Assembly: GCF_012641275.1 (NCBI RefSeq)
Contig: NZ_JABAIA010000003.1
Location: forward strand, 1,054,001-1,118,000
DNA from: Chitinophaga varians
GTDB lineage: Bacteria; Bacteroidota; Bacteroidia; Chitinophagales; Chitinophagaceae
Reading direction: 5' to 3'
Length of the DNA stretch: 64,000 bases
In this document: positions 33,661 through 43,100 of the stretch, in pieces
How positions within the stretch are numbered: position 1 is the first letter of the stretch
Layout: every line of letters starts with the position of its first letter
Made by a program: the position numbers and the translations under genes
The notes under the pieces: generated by a model
Seen by the model: only the letters and a program-made list of their open reading frames with translations
What the model was told of the DNA's origin: nothing
Database searches by the model: none

Positions 33661-34185
33661 CCTCGAAAACCGCTACTTCAGCTGGAGATCCTGACCTAAG
33701 TTCTGTTGTTATTAGCCGCATTCAAAAGAAAATACTAACTGTAAATCCGGGGGCTATTAAAGAACCGCCAATTCCCTAAATATCATCATTGCGAGTCACT
33801 TTAGAGCAGTCGAACTCATGAGTTTCCTTTGAGAAAGGAGGCAGCAGCCTTTTTGTGCCATGCCGGCAAGCCTTTCATGAAAACGAAATATTTTTTTAGT
33901 AAAATCCGCAATGAAATGTAGCGGAATTACGATCGTTTATTTTATGCATTTACAGTAATTTGAACATAGTTGAGACTGGACCGGTAGATAATTTCCAAAC
34001 TCAGATAACCATTTTATAACGTCCTTTTTTCAATGAAAGCAGGTAATGTTACTTGCAGTTGCGATAGCTGTATCCTTTACAGTTCAAATTAAACCTGGCC
34101 AAATAACCATTAGTGTTTCACAACAATAGTTGCTCCACTCAGTGTAACCCATTCAGATTGACTTTCACCCCCTAAAAAAGACGGA
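33661..34185 (+). promoter_or_regulatory. 525-bp leader region of the NRPS operon
   Basis: No gene is visible. Two adjacent hairpins lie at 33825-33855: TCCTTT-GAG-AAAGGA, then AGGC-AGCA-GCCT followed by a T-tract. They could be a weak terminator for the response-regulator gene or a leader element where the NusG-like protein acts. The remaining AT-rich sequence must contain the operon promoter, but no TTG/TAnnTTTG pair is convincing. Confidence 0.4.
33825..33855 (+). terminator. weak terminator-like double hairpin
   Basis: A 6-bp stem (33825-33830 with 33834-33839, 3-nt loop) is followed by a 4-bp GC-rich stem (AGGC with GCCT) and five to six T residues. Weak by itself; it may be an attenuator. 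Confidence 0.35.
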
Positions 34186-34698
34186 ATGAACAAATTTGTT
34201 GCAGGATGGTATGTCTTATATACCAGGTCGCGCCATGAAAAAAAAGTGGCAGACCAGCTGACGGAAGAAGGTATGTCCCTCTATCTTCCCGTAAAAAAAG
34301 AGTTGAGAACGTGGCATGACCGCAAAAAATATATTTCAGCTCCGCTTTTTGAATCCTATGTGTTCGTCTACCTGAATAACATACATGACTACTACCAGGG
34401 GCTGGGCGCAAGAGGTGTCTTGCATTATGTGAAGTTCGGCCGTGAAGTGGCCCGCGTCCCGGAAGACGTTATCGACTACATACGCACGCTGACTGAAATA
34501 GACGAGAATATAGAAGTGTCATCCGATTACTTCAGGCCGGGAATGCAGCTGTTTATCAAACATGGGCCGCTGACCGGTATTCCCTGCGAGATCATTCATG
34601 CCGACAACCGCAAAAAGATCCTGGTCAGGATACATATACTTCAACGTAACCTGCTGATGGAACTGCATCCTGAATATTTTTTAACTACCTCTGATTAA
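34186..34698 (+). CDS. specialised NusG paralogue (UpxY/RfaH/LoaP-like antiterminator)
   Basis: A 170-residue transcription elongation factor. Residues about 7-110 form the NusG N-terminal domain (GWYVLYTRSRHEKKVADQL near 7-25; LFESYVFVYL near 55-64, the RNA-polymerase-binding face). A short KOW domain follows near 118-155 (MQLFIKHGPLTGIPCEII). Housekeeping NusG is longer and sits beside ribosomal genes. This stand-alone copy immediately heads a >29-kb operon, the arrangement of UpxY factors before Bacteroides capsule operons and of LoaP before Bacillus antibiotic operons. The likely role is to keep RNA polymerase processive through the long NRPS genes. It is 90 bp upstream of the hydroxylase gene. 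Confidence 0.88.
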   Translation: MNKFVAGWYVLYTRSRHEKKVADQLTEEGMSLYLPVKKELRTWHDRKKYISAPLFESYVFVYLNNIHDYYQGLGARGVLHYVKFGREVARVPEDVIDYIRTLTEIDENIEVSSDYFRPGMQLFIKHGPLTGIPCEIIHADNRKKILVRIHILQRNLLMELHPEYFLTTSD

Positions 34699-34787
34699 GC
34701 TGGTTTTACAGCTTTTCCAACGGGTTTCCCGGTGTATCAGGGGACTACCCTGCACAATTGATTTTACAATAAAAAATTTTATGTGAT

Positions 34788-35669
34788 ATGGACCAGGTAA
34801 TCACTCTGGATAATATTTCCCGTGACTCTTTTTACAATGATTACGTTAAACCGGGAAGGCCGCTTCGCATCCGAAAGGCCACGGCGGCCTGGAAGGCCCT
34901 GAAGATATGGAATGCAGATTATTTCAAATCCATAGAAGGGGACCTGAAGCTGGCAGCCAAAAATGCAGATGTGGCTTCCGGAAAACGGGAGACGCTGTAC
35001 CTCAGCGAATACGTTTCGCTGCTGGAGGAGCATGAGAGGCAGCTCCGCGATGGCAAGTGCCCGCCTCAACCGCTTTACCTGCACGACGTGCCGATTTTTC
35101 ACCTGCTTCCATCGCTGGTACAGGATATTGAACCCTTCCCGCTGGAGCTGCTGCCTAAATGGTATTGGAAGAACTGGCATAACTATATACAGTTTTTCAT
35201 GGGGGCAACGGGTAGCCTGACTCCCCTGCATTTTGACACGTTATATACGCACAATCTTTTTTTTCAGGTAGCAGGACGTAAAAAATTTATCCTGATCCCC
35301 GGCAACCAGAAGGCCATGTGCTATATCAAAGGATGGAGATGGTCTGATTTTGATCCTGCCAGGCCAGACTACGAACGCTTCCCGGAAGCAAAAGGGCTGA
35401 CGCTTGTAGAGGTGGTCCTGGAGCCGGGAGATGTGTTGTATATACCTTCAGGTATGCTGCACCAGGTACACGGATTAAGCTATTCCATTTCGTTTAATAT
35501 CGACTGGCATACGCCCAGGAGCGCCGGCAAAGGAGTGTTTTCGCTCTTTGAAGGTGCCCCCCGGAAAAATATCTATTATAATTCGCTGATACTTTTGGGG
35601 GTGGGATTAAAAGTTCCGCCAAAGATCATCTTCCCGTACTATAAATCTTACCTGAATTATATCAGTTAA
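34788..35669 (+). CDS. cupin-8/JmjC-type Fe(II)/2-oxoglutarate hydroxylase
   Basis: A 293-residue enzyme of the cupin-8/JmjC group. The iron-binding facial triad is visible as H148-x-D150 (LHFD) and H225 (PSGMLHQVH). A probable 2-oxoglutarate-contacting Lys lies in GRKKF near 163-167. The IPSGMLH turn is typical of the family. Family members hydroxylate protein or peptide side chains. In an NRPS operon it most likely beta-hydroxylates an amino acid, either free or bound to a carrier domain (inference). The target could be Asn, a later residue in modules beyond the window, or the acyl chain. It lies 44 bp upstream of the exporter gene in one operon. Confidence 0.85.
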   Translation: MDQVITLDNISRDSFYNDYVKPGRPLRIRKATAAWKALKIWNADYFKSIEGDLKLAAKNADVASGKRETLYLSEYVSLLEEHERQLRDGKCPPQPLYLHDVPIFHLLPSLVQDIEPFPLELLPKWYWKNWHNYIQFFMGATGSLTPLHFDTLYTHNLFFQVAGRKKFILIPGNQKAMCYIKGWRWSDFDPARPDYERFPEAKGLTLVEVVLEPGDVLYIPSGMLHQVHGLSYSISFNIDWHTPRSAGKGVFSLFEGAPRKNIYYNSLILLGVGLKVPPKIIFPYYKSYLNYIS

Positions 35670-35713
35670 TCCCTTTTGCAGACCGGAGCCGGCAAAGCTT
35701 AAAAACCAGTTAA

Positions 35714-38700
35714 ATGACGCAACACGTCCTCAGACTACTGTTCATCATCTGCATTACAGGCGCTCTAAGTGCCGCTTGCGCGGCGTCGGAAGTGCCCGGC
35801 CAACAGATCGATGAACAGGTAACACGGCAGATGAAGCAGGGGAAAATACCCGGGCTCAGCCTCGTTATGATAAAAAAAGGCCGGCTAACTATCCGCAGCT
35901 ACGGATATGCAAACGCAGAACTGCGGACACCGGTTACTCCCTATACACTGTTTGAAATAGGATCGTGCAGCAAGGCATTTGTTGCATTGGCGATACTTGA
36001 CCTGGCAAACCGGGAAAAAATAGATCTCGACAGCAGTGTGTCTGCTTACCTTCCCTGGTTTTACGCCAGGTACAGGGATAGCATTGTGACGGTTACCTTA
36101 CGCCAGCTGTTGCATCAGACGAGCGGTATTCCCTGGGAGACAATCGGGCTGATACCGGAAAGCGCCGACAGCAATGCGCTTGATCAGACCATCAAACGGT
36201 TAACAGGCGTCCGTTTACGGCGCCTCCCCGGAAAGGGCTACGAATATGCCACAATCAATTACGACGTCCTTGCACTGGTCATTGAAAAGGTAACAGGAAA
36301 GCCGTTTGATGATTACCTGCAGCAACACATTTTTCAGAAGCTGGGAATGGTCCATACGGCTGTGGGAGTGCCATCAGACAGCTCGGCAATGGCAAGCGGC
36401 CACAAAATCAGCTTCTTCAGGCCGCGTGTATATGCGGCGCCTGTCTATAAAGGAAACTACGCCGCCGGATATATTATTTCGAATGCCGTGGACATGGCCA
36501 GGTGGCTGCGCTTCCAGATGGCTGCAGACAGCTCGCTGCTTTCACGGTTGGCCCGAGCAACGCAGCAGCGCGACGAAAAAGTGCCCCTGCACAATATGGC
36601 GTCTTATGCCATGGGATGGGAAGTGTCGCTGAATGGCAACGGAGAAATCTACCACGGCGGACAAAATCCCAATTTCACATCTTATGTGGCATTCCGGCCG
36701 GAAGACAGTACCGGTGTTGTCGTACTCGCAAATTCCAACAGCAGTTCTACTGCCGCCATCGGGGAAACGGTCATGAAGTTGTTGTCAGGAGAACCCCTGC
36801 CAAAAACAAACGTGCCTGATGACGGAAATGATAAGGTCTTCTCCCTGCTGTCCGCTGTAATCGGTATATACGTATTGGGAGCGCTGGTCTTTTTATGCAT
36901 CGCCATCGGCGGCATTGCAGGAGGAAAAAGAAAATATGCAGGTATTTCATACCGGCAGGTATGGAGGGCAATGGCTGCACTTTTTTTAACTGCTCCTTTT
37001 TTGTTCGGTATCTATCTTTTACCTGAGGCGCTGGGCGGCTTTTCGTGGAAAACAGTTGGGGTATGGACTCCCATGAGCTTCACCGCATTGATCGTTCTTA
37101 TACTTGCGGCCATCGCGGTCAGCGGTCTGGTATATGTTGTCAGACTCGTCTTCCCGGAAAATAATATATTCAGGAGAACAGTCCCCTCCCTGATCCTGAT
37201 AAGCATATTGTCTGGCCTTGCCAATATGCTAATTATCATATTAGTGACTTCAGCCCTGGAAACAGCGTTGCCGCTCCGATACCTTGTTTTTTATTATGTG
37301 CTGGCTTTAGGTATGTATCTGCTCGGCAGAAGGTTTGTACAGGTCAGCCTTATCAGGTTAACCAGAAAGCTGGTATATGATTTACAGATAAAACTGATTG
37401 ACAGGATATTTGCTTCCACGTTTCAAAAGTTTGAAAGAATTGACAGGGGCAGGATCTATACGGCTCTGAACGACGATGTGACTACCATCGGCGAGTCGAC
37501 GAGTATGCTGGTCACGCTGATCACCAGCATTTTTACCGCCGCCGGCGCTTTTCTGTACCTCGCATCCATCGCTTTCTGGGCAACGGTGCTTACCGTATTG
37601 CTGGTGGCAGCTATCTCCATACTTTATTTCCTGGTGAGTAAAACTACCAACAGGTATTTTGAAGCGGCACGCGATATGCGCAATGTGTTTATTCACCTGA
37701 TCAACGGAATGGTAGATGGATTCAAGGAGATCAGCATCCGCCGGAAGAAGAAACTGGCCTATAAGGCCGACATCTCCGGAACTACAGGGGACTACAGGGA
37801 CAGGCTGATAAAAGCCGATGTCCGTTTCGTACATGCTTTTCTGGTAGGCGAGTCGCTGCTGGTAGCCTTACTGGGATTGGTAGCTTTCGCCTTCCCCAGG
37901 ATTTTCCCTGATATACAGCGTTATGTGATTATGAATTTCATCATTCTGTTGCTCTACCTGATTGGCCCGGTCAATGCCATATTAGGGTCAGTACCAGCGA
38001 TTTTACACCTGAGGATAGCCTGGAACAGGGTCCGCAGGTTTACCGCAGAGTTGCCTGCCGGTCAGGGGGAGGAACTGCTGCCGGAACCCCACGAACCGGT
38101 CGTGAACAGCATTGGGCTGGAAGGCGTTTGCTTCGGGTATAAGGATGAACAGGAGCAGTTGTTGTTTTCGGTAGGGCCGATTAACCTGGAAGCCCGGAAA
38201 GGGGAGGTGCTGTTTATCATTGGCGGCAATGGCAGTGGCAAGACCACACTGGCTAAACTGCTTTCAGGATTATACGAGCCTGACGAAGGACGGTTACTGG
38301 TAAATGGCAAACCGGTAAATAGCCGCCAGCTAAGCGAGTATTTTTCCGTTGTATTCAGTCCTGCCCATCTGTTCAGAAAGCTATATGATATCGACCTGAA
38401 AGGCAGGCAGGAAGAGGTAGATAACTATCTGAAAATACTAAAGCTGGAAGGAAAAGTAACCATCAATGAAGATATATACAGCACCATTGAATTGTCAGGC
38501 GGACAGAGAAAGAGGCTGGCCCTTTTACAGTGTTACCTGGAAGACTCGCCGGTATATCTTTTTGACGAATGGGCGGCAGACCAGGACCCGGAGTACCGGA
38601 ATTTCTTTTACCGCACGTTACTTCCGGAGATGAAAAGACAAGGCAGGATCATTATTGCCATCACGCACGACGACCATTACTTTGATGTTGCCGACAGGGT

Positions 38701-38809
38701 ATTCAAAATGACGCAGGGCCGTCTTGAATTATACAGAAATGAATACCCGCTGCATGAAGTATTGTCTGAAAATATAACGATCCCTTTATTTAACAGGAAA
38801 AACAAGTAA
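35714..38809 (+). CDS. fusion of ClbP-like serine peptidase with cyclic-peptide ABC exporter
   Basis: One 1031-residue polypeptide. Residues 1-24 form a signal peptide. About 28-360 are a class-C beta-lactamase-fold domain with SxxK (S84-K87 in GSCSK), a second-motif Tyr (Y178 in YEYATINY, where the usual Asn of YxN is Thr) and HGG (314-316). About 376-475 hold three membrane helices, as in ClbP. About 490-770 are the six-helix ABC transporter domain of the PvdE/SyrD cyclic-peptide type. About 795-1020 are the ATPase, with Walker A GGNGSGKTT (837-845), signature LSGGQ (927-931), Walker B YLFDE (948-952) and switch H985. SxxK enzymes of this type remove N-acyl-D-Asn from NRPS prodrugs, and the adjacent NRPS makes acyl-D-Asn. 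Cleavage and export by one protein is therefore likely (inference). The next gene starts 1 bp after its stop. Confidence 0.9.
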   Translation: MTQHVLRLLFIICITGALSAACAASEVPGQQIDEQVTRQMKQGKIPGLSLVMIKKGRLTIRSYGYANAELRTPVTPYTLFEIGSCSKAFVALAILDLANREKIDLDSSVSAYLPWFYARYRDSIVTVTLRQLLHQTSGIPWETIGLIPESADSNALDQTIKRLTGVRLRRLPGKGYEYATINYDVLALVIEKVTGKPFDDYLQQHIFQKLGMVHTAVGVPSDSSAMASGHKISFFRPRVYAAPVYKGNYAAGYIISNAVDMARWLRFQMAADSSLLSRLARATQQRDEKVPLHNMASYAMGWEVSLNGNGEIYHGGQNPNFTSYVAFRPEDSTGVVVLANSNSSSTAAIGETVMKLLSGEPLPKTNVPDDGNDKVFSLLSAVIGIYVLGALVFLCIAIGGIAGGKRKYAGISYRQVWRAMAALFLTAPFLFGIYLLPEALGGFSWKTVGVWTPMSFTALIVLILAAIAVSGLVYVVRLVFPENNIFRRTVPSLILISILSGLANMLIIILVTSALETALPLRYLVFYYVLALGMYLLGRRFVQVSLIRLTRKLVYDLQIKLIDRIFASTFQKFERIDRGRIYTALNDDVTTIGESTSMLVTLITSIFTAAGAFLYLASIAFWATVLTVLLVAAISILYFLVSKTTNRYFEAARDMRNVFIHLINGMVDGFKEISIRRKKKLAYKADISGTTGDYRDRLIKADVRFVHAFLVGESLLVALLGLVAFAFPRIFPDIQRYVIMNFIILLLYLIGPVNAILGSVPAILHLRIAWNRVRRFTAELPAGQGEELLPEPHEPVVNSIGLEGVCFGYKDEQEQLLFSVGPINLEARKGEVLFIIGGNGSGKTTLAKLLSGLYEPDEGRLLVNGKPVNSRQLSEYFSVVFSPAHLFRKLYDIDLKGRQEEVDNYLKILKLEGKVTINEDIYSTIELSGGQRKRLALLQCYLEDSPVYLFDEWAADQDPEYRNFFYRTLLPEMKRQGRIIIAITHDDHYFDVADRVFKMTQGRLELYRNEYPLHEVLSENITIPLFNRKNK

Positions 38810-38810
38810 G

Positions 38811-39188
38811 ATGATCAACACCGACCAGGATACTGTCAGCCTTGAGATCTGGCACAAGCGCTTTAATCTCGACGGAAAAGACAACCTCGCTCAGCTGCCA
38901 TCGTTAAAGGCCATATATGCCGTTTTTGGCATTGTAGACAAAGACCCGGTGAACTGTAGGTTCGTGGGGGAGGCCGAACACCTTGGTAATGCACTGAGAT
39001 ACCTGTTTGAAAATGCTGACGACAACGGTTTGAAAACTTTTTTGCAGGGACCCTGGATCAAAGTGCTCAAATACCGGCCTATGCCGGATTCTACCAGGGA
39101 GGAGCGCGAGCAGGCCGTCATGGAATGGAAGGCGAAATATGTACCGGGGGTCGACGAAAACGGGGAATATCCCGGTTACGGCCACTGA
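38811..39188 (+). CDS. small conserved-looking protein of unknown function in NRPS operon
   Basis: A 125-residue soluble protein whose ATG follows the exporter stop codon by one base, so translation is probably coupled. I do not recognise it with confidence. The stretch AIYAVFGIVDKDPVNCRFVGEAEHLGNAL and the later TREEREQ-E helix faintly recall a GIY-YIG fold without a complete catalytic set, so a nuclease role is not claimed. It is too long and lacks the signature of MbtH proteins. Its position between exporter and thioesterase suggests a role in export, resistance or tailoring. Confidence 0.75.
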   Translation: MINTDQDTVSLEIWHKRFNLDGKDNLAQLPSLKAIYAVFGIVDKDPVNCRFVGEAEHLGNALRYLFENADDNGLKTFLQGPWIKVLKYRPMPDSTREEREQAVMEWKAKYVPGVDENGEYPGYGH

Positions 39189-39254
39189 TGCCCGCATACG
39201 TCCCGCAACACGGACCGTCAAATAGTTAACATGTAATGTAAATCTTTCTTTTTT

Positions 39255-40010
39255 ATGGATAAGGTAAAATTGTTTTGTTTTCCTTACGCGGGCGGTTCAG
39301 CCGCGGTATTTAACAAATGGCACCGGCAGCTGCTTCCGTTTGTTGAACTGGTACCGGTGGAACTTGCAGGAAGAGGAAAGCGTATGCAGGAACCTTTATA
39401 CCGAAGTGTGGACGAAATGGTGGATGATGTGTACCGGATCATAAAAGATGATGTGCGAAAAGGGCACTATGCTTTGTATGGACATAGCATGGGCAGCATG
39501 ATCGCCTTTGAACTGGCGCAGAGGATTGTACACGACAACCTGCCGGTACCTCTGCATATATTTTTTTCCGGAAGAGGTGCTCCCGGCGTGAAAGGCAAAC
39601 CCGAAAAGAACTACGCTTTGATGACGGACGATGAGTTTCGCGCGGAAGTGATGCAGCTGGGTGGCACTCCCCGTGAATTTTTTGAGTATCCCGAGCTACT
39701 TGAGATATTTCTGCCTCTGTTGAAAAATGATTTCCGCCTTGCCGACGAAGAAAGATACAACCGGGAGACAAAGCCGCTTCCTTGTGATATTTCTGTCTTC
39801 CTGGGTAAAGACGATGAACTGACCCCGGAACAATGCGACGGCTGGAAAAAACATAACCATACGCTCTGCAGCGTGGTCTACTTTGAAGGCGGACATTTCT
39901 TTATCCACGATGATACTGATCAGATACTGGATTGCATCAATAATGTCATACAAAGGGCCTGTGCGCGCCGGGAAGACCGGCAGAACGCCGGACTGGCATC
40001 GTTCTCTTGA
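39255..40010 (+). CDS. type II thioesterase (NRPS proofreading)
   Basis: A 251-residue alpha/beta hydrolase of the TEII group (GrsT/SrfAD-like). The N-terminal FCFPYAGGSAAVFNKW (8-23), AGRGKR (38-43), the nucleophile elbow GHSMGS with S78, an acid in LGKDDELTPEQ, and the His in GGHFFI give a full catalytic triad. It removes misprimed acyl groups from carrier domains. It is free-standing and follows the small unknown gene by 66 bp. Because it is type II, final product release must come from a domain downstream of the window. Confidence 0.93.
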   Translation: MDKVKLFCFPYAGGSAAVFNKWHRQLLPFVELVPVELAGRGKRMQEPLYRSVDEMVDDVYRIIKDDVRKGHYALYGHSMGSMIAFELAQRIVHDNLPVPLHIFFSGRGAPGVKGKPEKNYALMTDDEFRAEVMQLGGTPREFFEYPELLEIFLPLLKNDFRLADEERYNRETKPLPCDISVFLGKDDELTPEQCDGWKKHNHTLCSVVYFEGGHFFIHDDTDQILDCINNVIQRACARREDRQNAGLASFS

Positions 40011-40123
40011 AATGCTATCCTGTTGTAAAGCAGTGGCCATCTTAATCTCGTCCTCTGACACTGCTGCGCGGCTTATGTCTGAGCCGTGTTCTCCCGGAAA
40101 TTAAAAGAACCATTTTAGAATGC

Positions 40124-40147
40124 GCGGGCGCACGTCCGGTGGCCCGC
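40124..40147 (+). other. intra-operon hairpin before the first NRPS gene
   Basis: GCGGGC (40124-40129) pairs with GCCCGC (40142-40147) around a 12-nt loop, followed by a T-rich stretch, within the 158-bp gap between thioesterase and NRPS. It might pause RNA polymerase and be a place where the NusG-like factor matters; this is speculative. Confidence 0.3.
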
Positions 40148-40168
40148 TGTTGATTCCTTTTAGCTACC

Positions 40169-43100
40169 ATGAAACCTGAAACATTGACCTCGCTTTTAGA
40201 CCTGAGAAAATCAGGTTTGAAAGGGATAACCTTTATCGAACCTACCGGGAAAGATGAATTTCTTTCTTATGGCGACCTGTATGATGCTGCCCTGAAAGTA
40301 CTGGGATTATTGCAACGCAGGGGAATAAGCCCCGGCGACGAATTAGTGTTGCCGCTCCAGGAAAACAGGGTATTTCTGATCGTATTCTGGGCCTGTATGC
40401 TGGGTGGCATTATTCCGGTACCACTGTCACCGGGTGCAAAAGATGATCACCGGCATAAGTTATTTAACGTATGGGAGATACTGAATAATCCCTACATGAT
40501 GGTCTCACAGCCTGATCTACAGAAGCTGCGTGTCTATGCGCGGGAACAGGGAATGGAAAACAGCTGGTTGGCCATGTGCGACAATGCAATTGATACGGCT
40601 GATTTAAATGGCTGCCAGGGTGTGGGAGTGGTAAAAGAAGTATCGCCATCGGATATTGCCTTCATCCAGTTTTCGTCCGGGTCCACCGGTAGCCCGAAAG
40701 GAGTTGTGCTGACGCACGGCAATCTGATCTGCAATATCGATGCTATCGCACAGGCGTCGGCATACACCGAAGATGACGCCACTTTCAGCTGGATGCCCTT
40801 AACACATGACATGGGACTGATCGGGTTTCATCTGAGCCCTATGTTCAGCGGGATGGACCAATATATCATGCCTACCCAGAGCTTTGTCCGCCGCCCCGCA
40901 GGATGGCTGGAGAAAGCGAATGAATACAAAGCCACCGTGCTCTGCTCACCGAACTTTGGATACCGTTATTTCCTGAAGCATGTACACGATCAGCATACCG
41001 GGAAGTGGGATCTTTCCGGGGTGCGGATCATCTACAACGGCGCTGAGCCGGTGTCTGAAAGGCTTTGCGCTGAGTTCCTTGATAAATGCGCCGCTTACGG
41101 CGTCCGGCGCAGCGCCATGTGCCCGGTTTACGGGCTTGCGGAAGCCAGCCTTGCCGTTACTATTTCCGGAATGGCCGACCAGGTGGTATCGTTGTGTGTG
41201 GACAGACGACAACTCAATGACGGCGATCAGGTGGCACTCATTGCCCCCGGAGATAGTGCTGTTACGCTGGTTAATGTGGGAAAACCGGTAAAGAACTGTT
41301 CCCTCAGAATCACAGACAGGCAGGATATGCCGGTGCCGGCAGGGACAGTGGGGCATATACATATAAAGGGAGACAACGTAACCTGCGGTTATTATAACAA
41401 CCAGGAGGCTACAGCGTGTGCCATTACCGCCGATGGATGGCTGCGCACCGGTGATCTGGGTTTTATGCTGGATGGTTGCCTGTATATTACGGGTAGAGAA
41501 AAAGACATCATCTTTGTCAACGGACAGAATTTTTATCCTGCAGATATCGAGCAGATAGCGGAAGATGTGGAAGGGATCGAACTGAACAAAATAGCGGTTG
41601 CCGGCCATTTTAACAGCAGCACGCAGCGCGAGGAATGTATTGCATTTGTTTTTCACCGGGGGGATATCAGCGATTTTATTTCGATAGCACAAGCGTTAAA
41701 GACGCTGGTGGGGGCGAAGGCGGGAATTGAACTGGACAGGGTCGTACCGGTAAAGGATATTCCCCGTACCACCAGTGGCAAGCTGCAGCGGTTCCGGTTG
41801 TTGGAACTATACCGGGAAGGCGCCTTCGCTGACGTCATGGAAACGCTGGAACAAGCGGCATCGCCCGGGGAGGTGAACCGTTTTTCTGTTGACGGATATG
41901 AAAGGAAACTACTGGACATATGCGAAAAAATATTCGGTGAAAAATGGAATGATGTACACCGCAATTTTTTTGAAGCCGGCCTCAGCTCATTGAAAGTGGC
42001 GGAATTAAGCCTTCTCGCCGCAAAAGCATTTAACACTGCGCTGCCTGCTGACTTCATTTACACGAAGCAAACCGTCAGAGAGCTGGCAGCAGCGATCCGG
42101 CAAAACGGGGAAAACGGATACCAGCCCATACCTGCCGGCATTGAAAGACCATATTGCCCGTTGTCTTCATCGCAGCGGCGAATGTACTATTTCTGGCAGC
42201 TGAACAAAAGCACTGTTACCTATAATTTACCGGCGGCCTTCCGGATACGGGGAAGCGTGCAACATGAGAAGCTGGAGCAGGGCATAAAAGATTTGATAGC
42301 CCGGCATGATATGTTGCGGGCCGTTTTCAGTATGGACCCCGTTCCTTCATTCATTGTAAAGAAGACCACACATTTTACGCTGGAGAAGATCGTGTGTGCG
42401 CCAGACCAGGTCAGTGAAGCGCTGAGGGAACTGGTACAACCATTTGACCTTGGGCAAGGGCCGCTGTTTAGAGCCAAGCTCCTTCATACTGATGCGGAGG
42501 AATGTTACCTTTTCCTGGATTTTCATCATATCATAGCGGATGGCGTATCTATCTCCCTTTTTGTAAAAACGTTAATGGAATACTATAACGGCGAAGGGGG
42601 TACGCCGTCGTCCCTGCGATACAGCGATTTTGTGCAATGGGAAGAAGACAACCGGCTGTCAGGAAAGTTGCGGGAACATGCCGGGTACTGGCAGCAACAG
42701 TTGCAGGGTGATTTGCCGGTGTTGTCCCTGCCTGCCGATTTTCAGCGTCCCCCGGTGCTGAGCACCGAAGGAGGGAAAATCGCATTTGAGGCTGGTAAAG
42801 AGCTGACGGAACAGCTAAGGGCACTGGCGCGCAGAATGGATTGTTCCCTGCATGTACTGCTGTTCAGCGTATATACCGTATTCCTGTCAAAAATAACAGG
42901 GCAGGATGAGCTGGTGATCGGAATACCGGTATCCGGCAGGCGGCATCCCGATCTGCTGGAGATACAGGGTATGTTTGTCAACAACCTGGCTGTCAGGTGC
43001 CATGTATCGGGGGAAGACACTTTTGTGCGGTTCCTGGAAAAACAGCAGCAGCATGTGGCCGAAGCGCTGCATCATCAGGATTATCCCTTCGATGATCTGG

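Noticed and set aside
38811..39188. Possible MbtH-like protein because of its place in an NRPS operon
   Set aside because: At 125 residues it is too long and lacks the short MbtH signature with its conserved Trp and Pro pattern.
40169..41860. First domain of the starter NRPS as an ordinary amino-acid adenylation domain
   Set aside because: The YGLAEASLAVT and GREKDIIFVNGQNFYPADIE segments and the following GLSSL carrier are those of fatty acyl-AMP ligases, and there is no preceding C domain.
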